DNA from: Rhizobium rhododendri
Lineage (GTDB): Bacteria > Pseudomonadota > Alphaproteobacteria > Rhizobiales > Rhizobiaceae
Length of the DNA: 64,000 bases
Direction: 5' to 3'
Assembly (NCBI RefSeq): GCF_007000325.2
Contig: NZ_CP117267.1
Span: forward strand, 3,622,501 to 3,686,500
This document shows positions 62,533-64,000 of this stretch, piece after piece (within the stretch, counting starts at the first letter, position 1; each line of letters starts with the position of its first letter). A program made the translations under genes and the position numbers. The notes below the pieces were generated by a model. The model saw only the letters and a program-made list of their open reading frames with translations, was not told where the DNA came from and made no database searches.

Positions 62533-63360
62533 ATGCATACGAAAAACCACCAAAGCCTGCGCAGAAGCATTTTGCATTCCATCCGGAACCGGAAGATCCA
62601 TCGCACGCACGCCCATGCGACCGACCATGAACGTATGCCGGGCACCGTAATCGCCTCCTACAATGTTCATAAATGCGTCGGCTCGGATCGACGCTTCGAT
62701 CCCGATCGCATTCTGCGGGTCATCCAGGAAATCGATGCGGACATCATGGCCTTGCAGGAGGCCGACAGCCGGTTTGGCGAACGCACCGGCCTGCTCGATC
62801 TGTCCAGGCTCGAGCGTGAGACAGGGTTGGTCGCCGTGCCGGTCGAAGGGGTCGCGAAGGCCCATGGTTGGCATGGCAATGTCGTGCTGTTCAAGCAGGG
62901 AAAGGTCCGAGATGTCCATCAGATCAAGCTGCCAGGTCTCGAGCCACGTGGCGCGCTGGTGGCGGAGATCGAGCTGTCGAACGGCAGTGCCCTGCGCATC
63001 ATAGCCGCCCATTTCGGCCTCTTGCGTCGCTCACGCGCGCAGCAGGCGCGTGTCCTCGTCGATATCATGACCAGGGACGATGAAACGCCGACCATCCTGC
63101 TCGGCGATCTCAACGAATGGCGTCTGGGCAACCGCTCATCGCTACACACGTTTCACGCGGCGTTCGGTCCTCAGCCGGCTGCGGTACCAAGCTTCCCCGC
63201 CAATATGCCGATCCTTGCGCTCGATCGCATGATCGCCAACAAGAGCGGCCTGATCTCGGCAATAGAGGTCCATAACACCCCTCTGGCGCGCATGGCTTCC
63301 GACCATCTGCCCATCAAGACGACGTTGGTGGCAGAGCCAATAGCCGCAGCAAGCGTCTGA
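62533..63360 (+). CDS. Endonuclease/exonuclease/phosphatase (EEP) family protein
   Basis: A 275-residue EEP-fold hydrolase with the four family landmarks: ASYNVHKCVG, ALQEADSR with the metal Glu, LGDLNEW with the catalytic Asp-Asn, and SDHLPIK with the catalytic His. The first 35 residues are basic (MHTKNHQSLRRSILHSIRNR), not typical of the core, and a later start at ATG 62635 (MPGTVIAS) would give only the domain. Members cut nucleic acids or phospholipid phosphate esters; beside cardiolipin synthase a lipid phosphodiesterase role is possible. Convergent with the CysA-like gene, 9 bp away. Confidence 0.85.
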   Translation: MHTKNHQSLRRSILHSIRNRKIHRTHAHATDHERMPGTVIASYNVHKCVGSDRRFDPDRILRVIQEIDADIMALQEADSRFGERTGLLDLSRLERETGLVAVPVEGVAKAHGWHGNVVLFKQGKVRDVHQIKLPGLEPRGALVAEIELSNGSALRIIAAHFGLLRRSRAQQARVLVDIMTRDDETPTILLGDLNEWRLGNRSSLHTFHAAFGPQPAAVPSFPANMPILALDRMIANKSGLISAIEVHNTPLARMASDHLPIKTTLVAEPIAAASV

Positions 63361-63369
63361 TCGCCGGCG

Positions 63370-64000
63370 TCAAACCTTATCGCGAAACAGTTTCCAGCGT
63401 GTCGGCCTGAAGGCGATGCGGCTACGGTCGAGCTCGCCAACTTTTTCGGGTGGTAATTCGATCTCGACCCGGGGATGACCGGCGCCGATATCGATTTCGA
63501 TATGACGTGTGCCTGCAACGCGACGGCTGGCGGTAAGCAGCCCCGCTATGCAGCCGCCGCATCCATCGCGCAGTTCGACGTCGTGAGGCCGAAAGTAGAG
63601 ATTGGCCGTACCGTCGGGCTCGCCTGCGGCCGTCAGTCCGAGCGGGCGATCCTCGAACCAGATCTCGCCATCGGTCAACTGCACCTTCAAGCAGTTCGAC
63701 TGGCCGATGAAGCCGAAGACGAAGGGCGAATTCGGAGTGTCGTAGATATCGTCGGGCGTGCCGATCTGCTCGATGGCACCCTGGCTCATGACGACGACCC
63801 GGTCCGCAAGCTCGAGTGCCTCGTCCTGATCATGGGTCACGAAGACAGTCGTATGGCCCGTCCGGTCGTGAATTTCCCGCAGCCATTTGCGCAGATCCTT
63901 GCGCACCTGCGCATCGAGCGCCCCGAAAGGCTCGTCGAGCAAAAGCACGTTGGGCTCGACGGCCATGGCGCGGGCGAGCGCCACGCGCTGCCGCTGGCCG
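63370..64000 (-). CDS. cysA: Sulfate/thiosulfate-type ABC transporter ATP-binding protein, C-terminal part (CysA-like, cut by window edge)
   Basis: The frame is open to the window end, entering at [11 protein letters not shown] of the signature region; the Walker A part lies outside. Visible are Walker [19 protein letters not shown], the switch [16 protein letters not shown] and a C-terminal TOBE-like domain with '[12 protein letters not shown]'. The [21 protein letters not shown] wording is characteristic of CysA, which energises sulfate/thiosulfate uptake; molybdate or spermidine-type relatives are less likely. Confidence 0.82.
   Translation of the reverse strand, partial: GQRQRVALARAMAVEPNVLLLDEPFGALDAQVRKDLRKWLREIHDRTGHTTVFVTHDQDEALELADRVVVMSQGAIEQIGTPDDIYDTPNSPFVFGFIGQSNCLKVQLTDGEIWFEDRPLGLTAAGEPDGTANLYFRPHDVELRDGCGGCIAGLLTASRRVAGTRHIEIDIGAGHPRVEIELPPEKVGELDRSRIAFRPTRWKLFRDKV

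Noticed and set aside
1..64000. Mobile elements, prophage, CRISPR arrays, tRNA or rRNA genes
   Set aside because: I saw no transposase or integrase motifs, no regularly spaced direct repeats and no tRNA-like cloverleaf. A dedicated tRNA and repeat search could still find something missed by eye.

Overview
This is a 64 kb piece of a GC-rich alphaproteobacterial chromosome or large replicon, most likely from the Rhizobiaceae (Rhizobium, Agrobacterium, Neorhizobium or Sinorhizobium). Grounds are the exo-type polysaccharide genes, a bcsN-A-B-Z-K cellulose operon, several class III nucleotidyl cyclases, two Ku genes, TreY/GlgX, and five sequences matching the alphaproteobacterial general-stress (EcfG/RpoE2) promoter. 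Coding density is very high, with many 4-bp ATGA/GTGA/TTGA overlaps and convergent genes a few bases apart. I saw no transposase, integrase, tRNA, rRNA or CRISPR.

Layout. (1) 2-8902, + strand: an exopolysaccharide operon with a truncated ExoA-like glycosyltransferase, a GT4 glycosyltransferase, two membrane acyltransferases (one with an SGNH domain), a hexapeptide-repeat acyltransferase, a DUF6492 protein, an ExoK-like GH16 endoglycanase and an ExoQ-like polymerase. (2) 8923-18589: a CUT2 (ribose-type) sugar importer, an aldo/keto reductase, altronate dehydratase, a divergent GntR regulator with two winged-helix segments, a tagaturonate reductase and a PhnD-like protein without an obvious signal peptide. 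(3) 18617-27662, - strand: the cellulose operon, translationally coupled from bcsA to bcsK. (4) 27879-31691: a FAH-family sugar-acid enzyme and TreY. (5) 31895-38911, - strand: three glycosyltransferases, a 905-residue ABC-exporter-like protein whose ATPase motifs are all lost, and a cyclic-nucleotide-binding protein. (6) 39011-44973: an oligopeptide-type ABC importer. (7) 45127-51004: two class III cyclases, a DUF3095 protein that keeps both cyclase-type aspartates, and two methyltransferases. (8) 51314-53971: a glycosyltransferase, a deacetylase-like protein and a metallo-hydrolase. (9) 54327-60653: GlgX, topoisomerase IB, two Ku proteins, a glutathione transferase and a DUF2934 protein. (10) 60976-64000: cardiolipin synthase, an EEP-family nuclease/phosphatase and a truncated CysA-like ATPase.

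Two themes link the regions. The first is stress. Five copies of GGAAC-N16-(C/A)GTT lie in gene-free DNA upstream of treY, the oligopeptide importer, glgX, the small gene before ku, and the DUF2934 gene, so glycogen/trehalose metabolism, DNA end-joining and peptide uptake here may be co-regulated by EcfG. The second is surface polysaccharide and cyclic nucleotides. An apparent glycosyltransferase operon ends in an ATPase-dead ABC protein followed at once by a cyclic-nucleotide-binding protein, and a block of cyclase genes lies a few genes upstream. That unit is my best candidate for an undescribed system.
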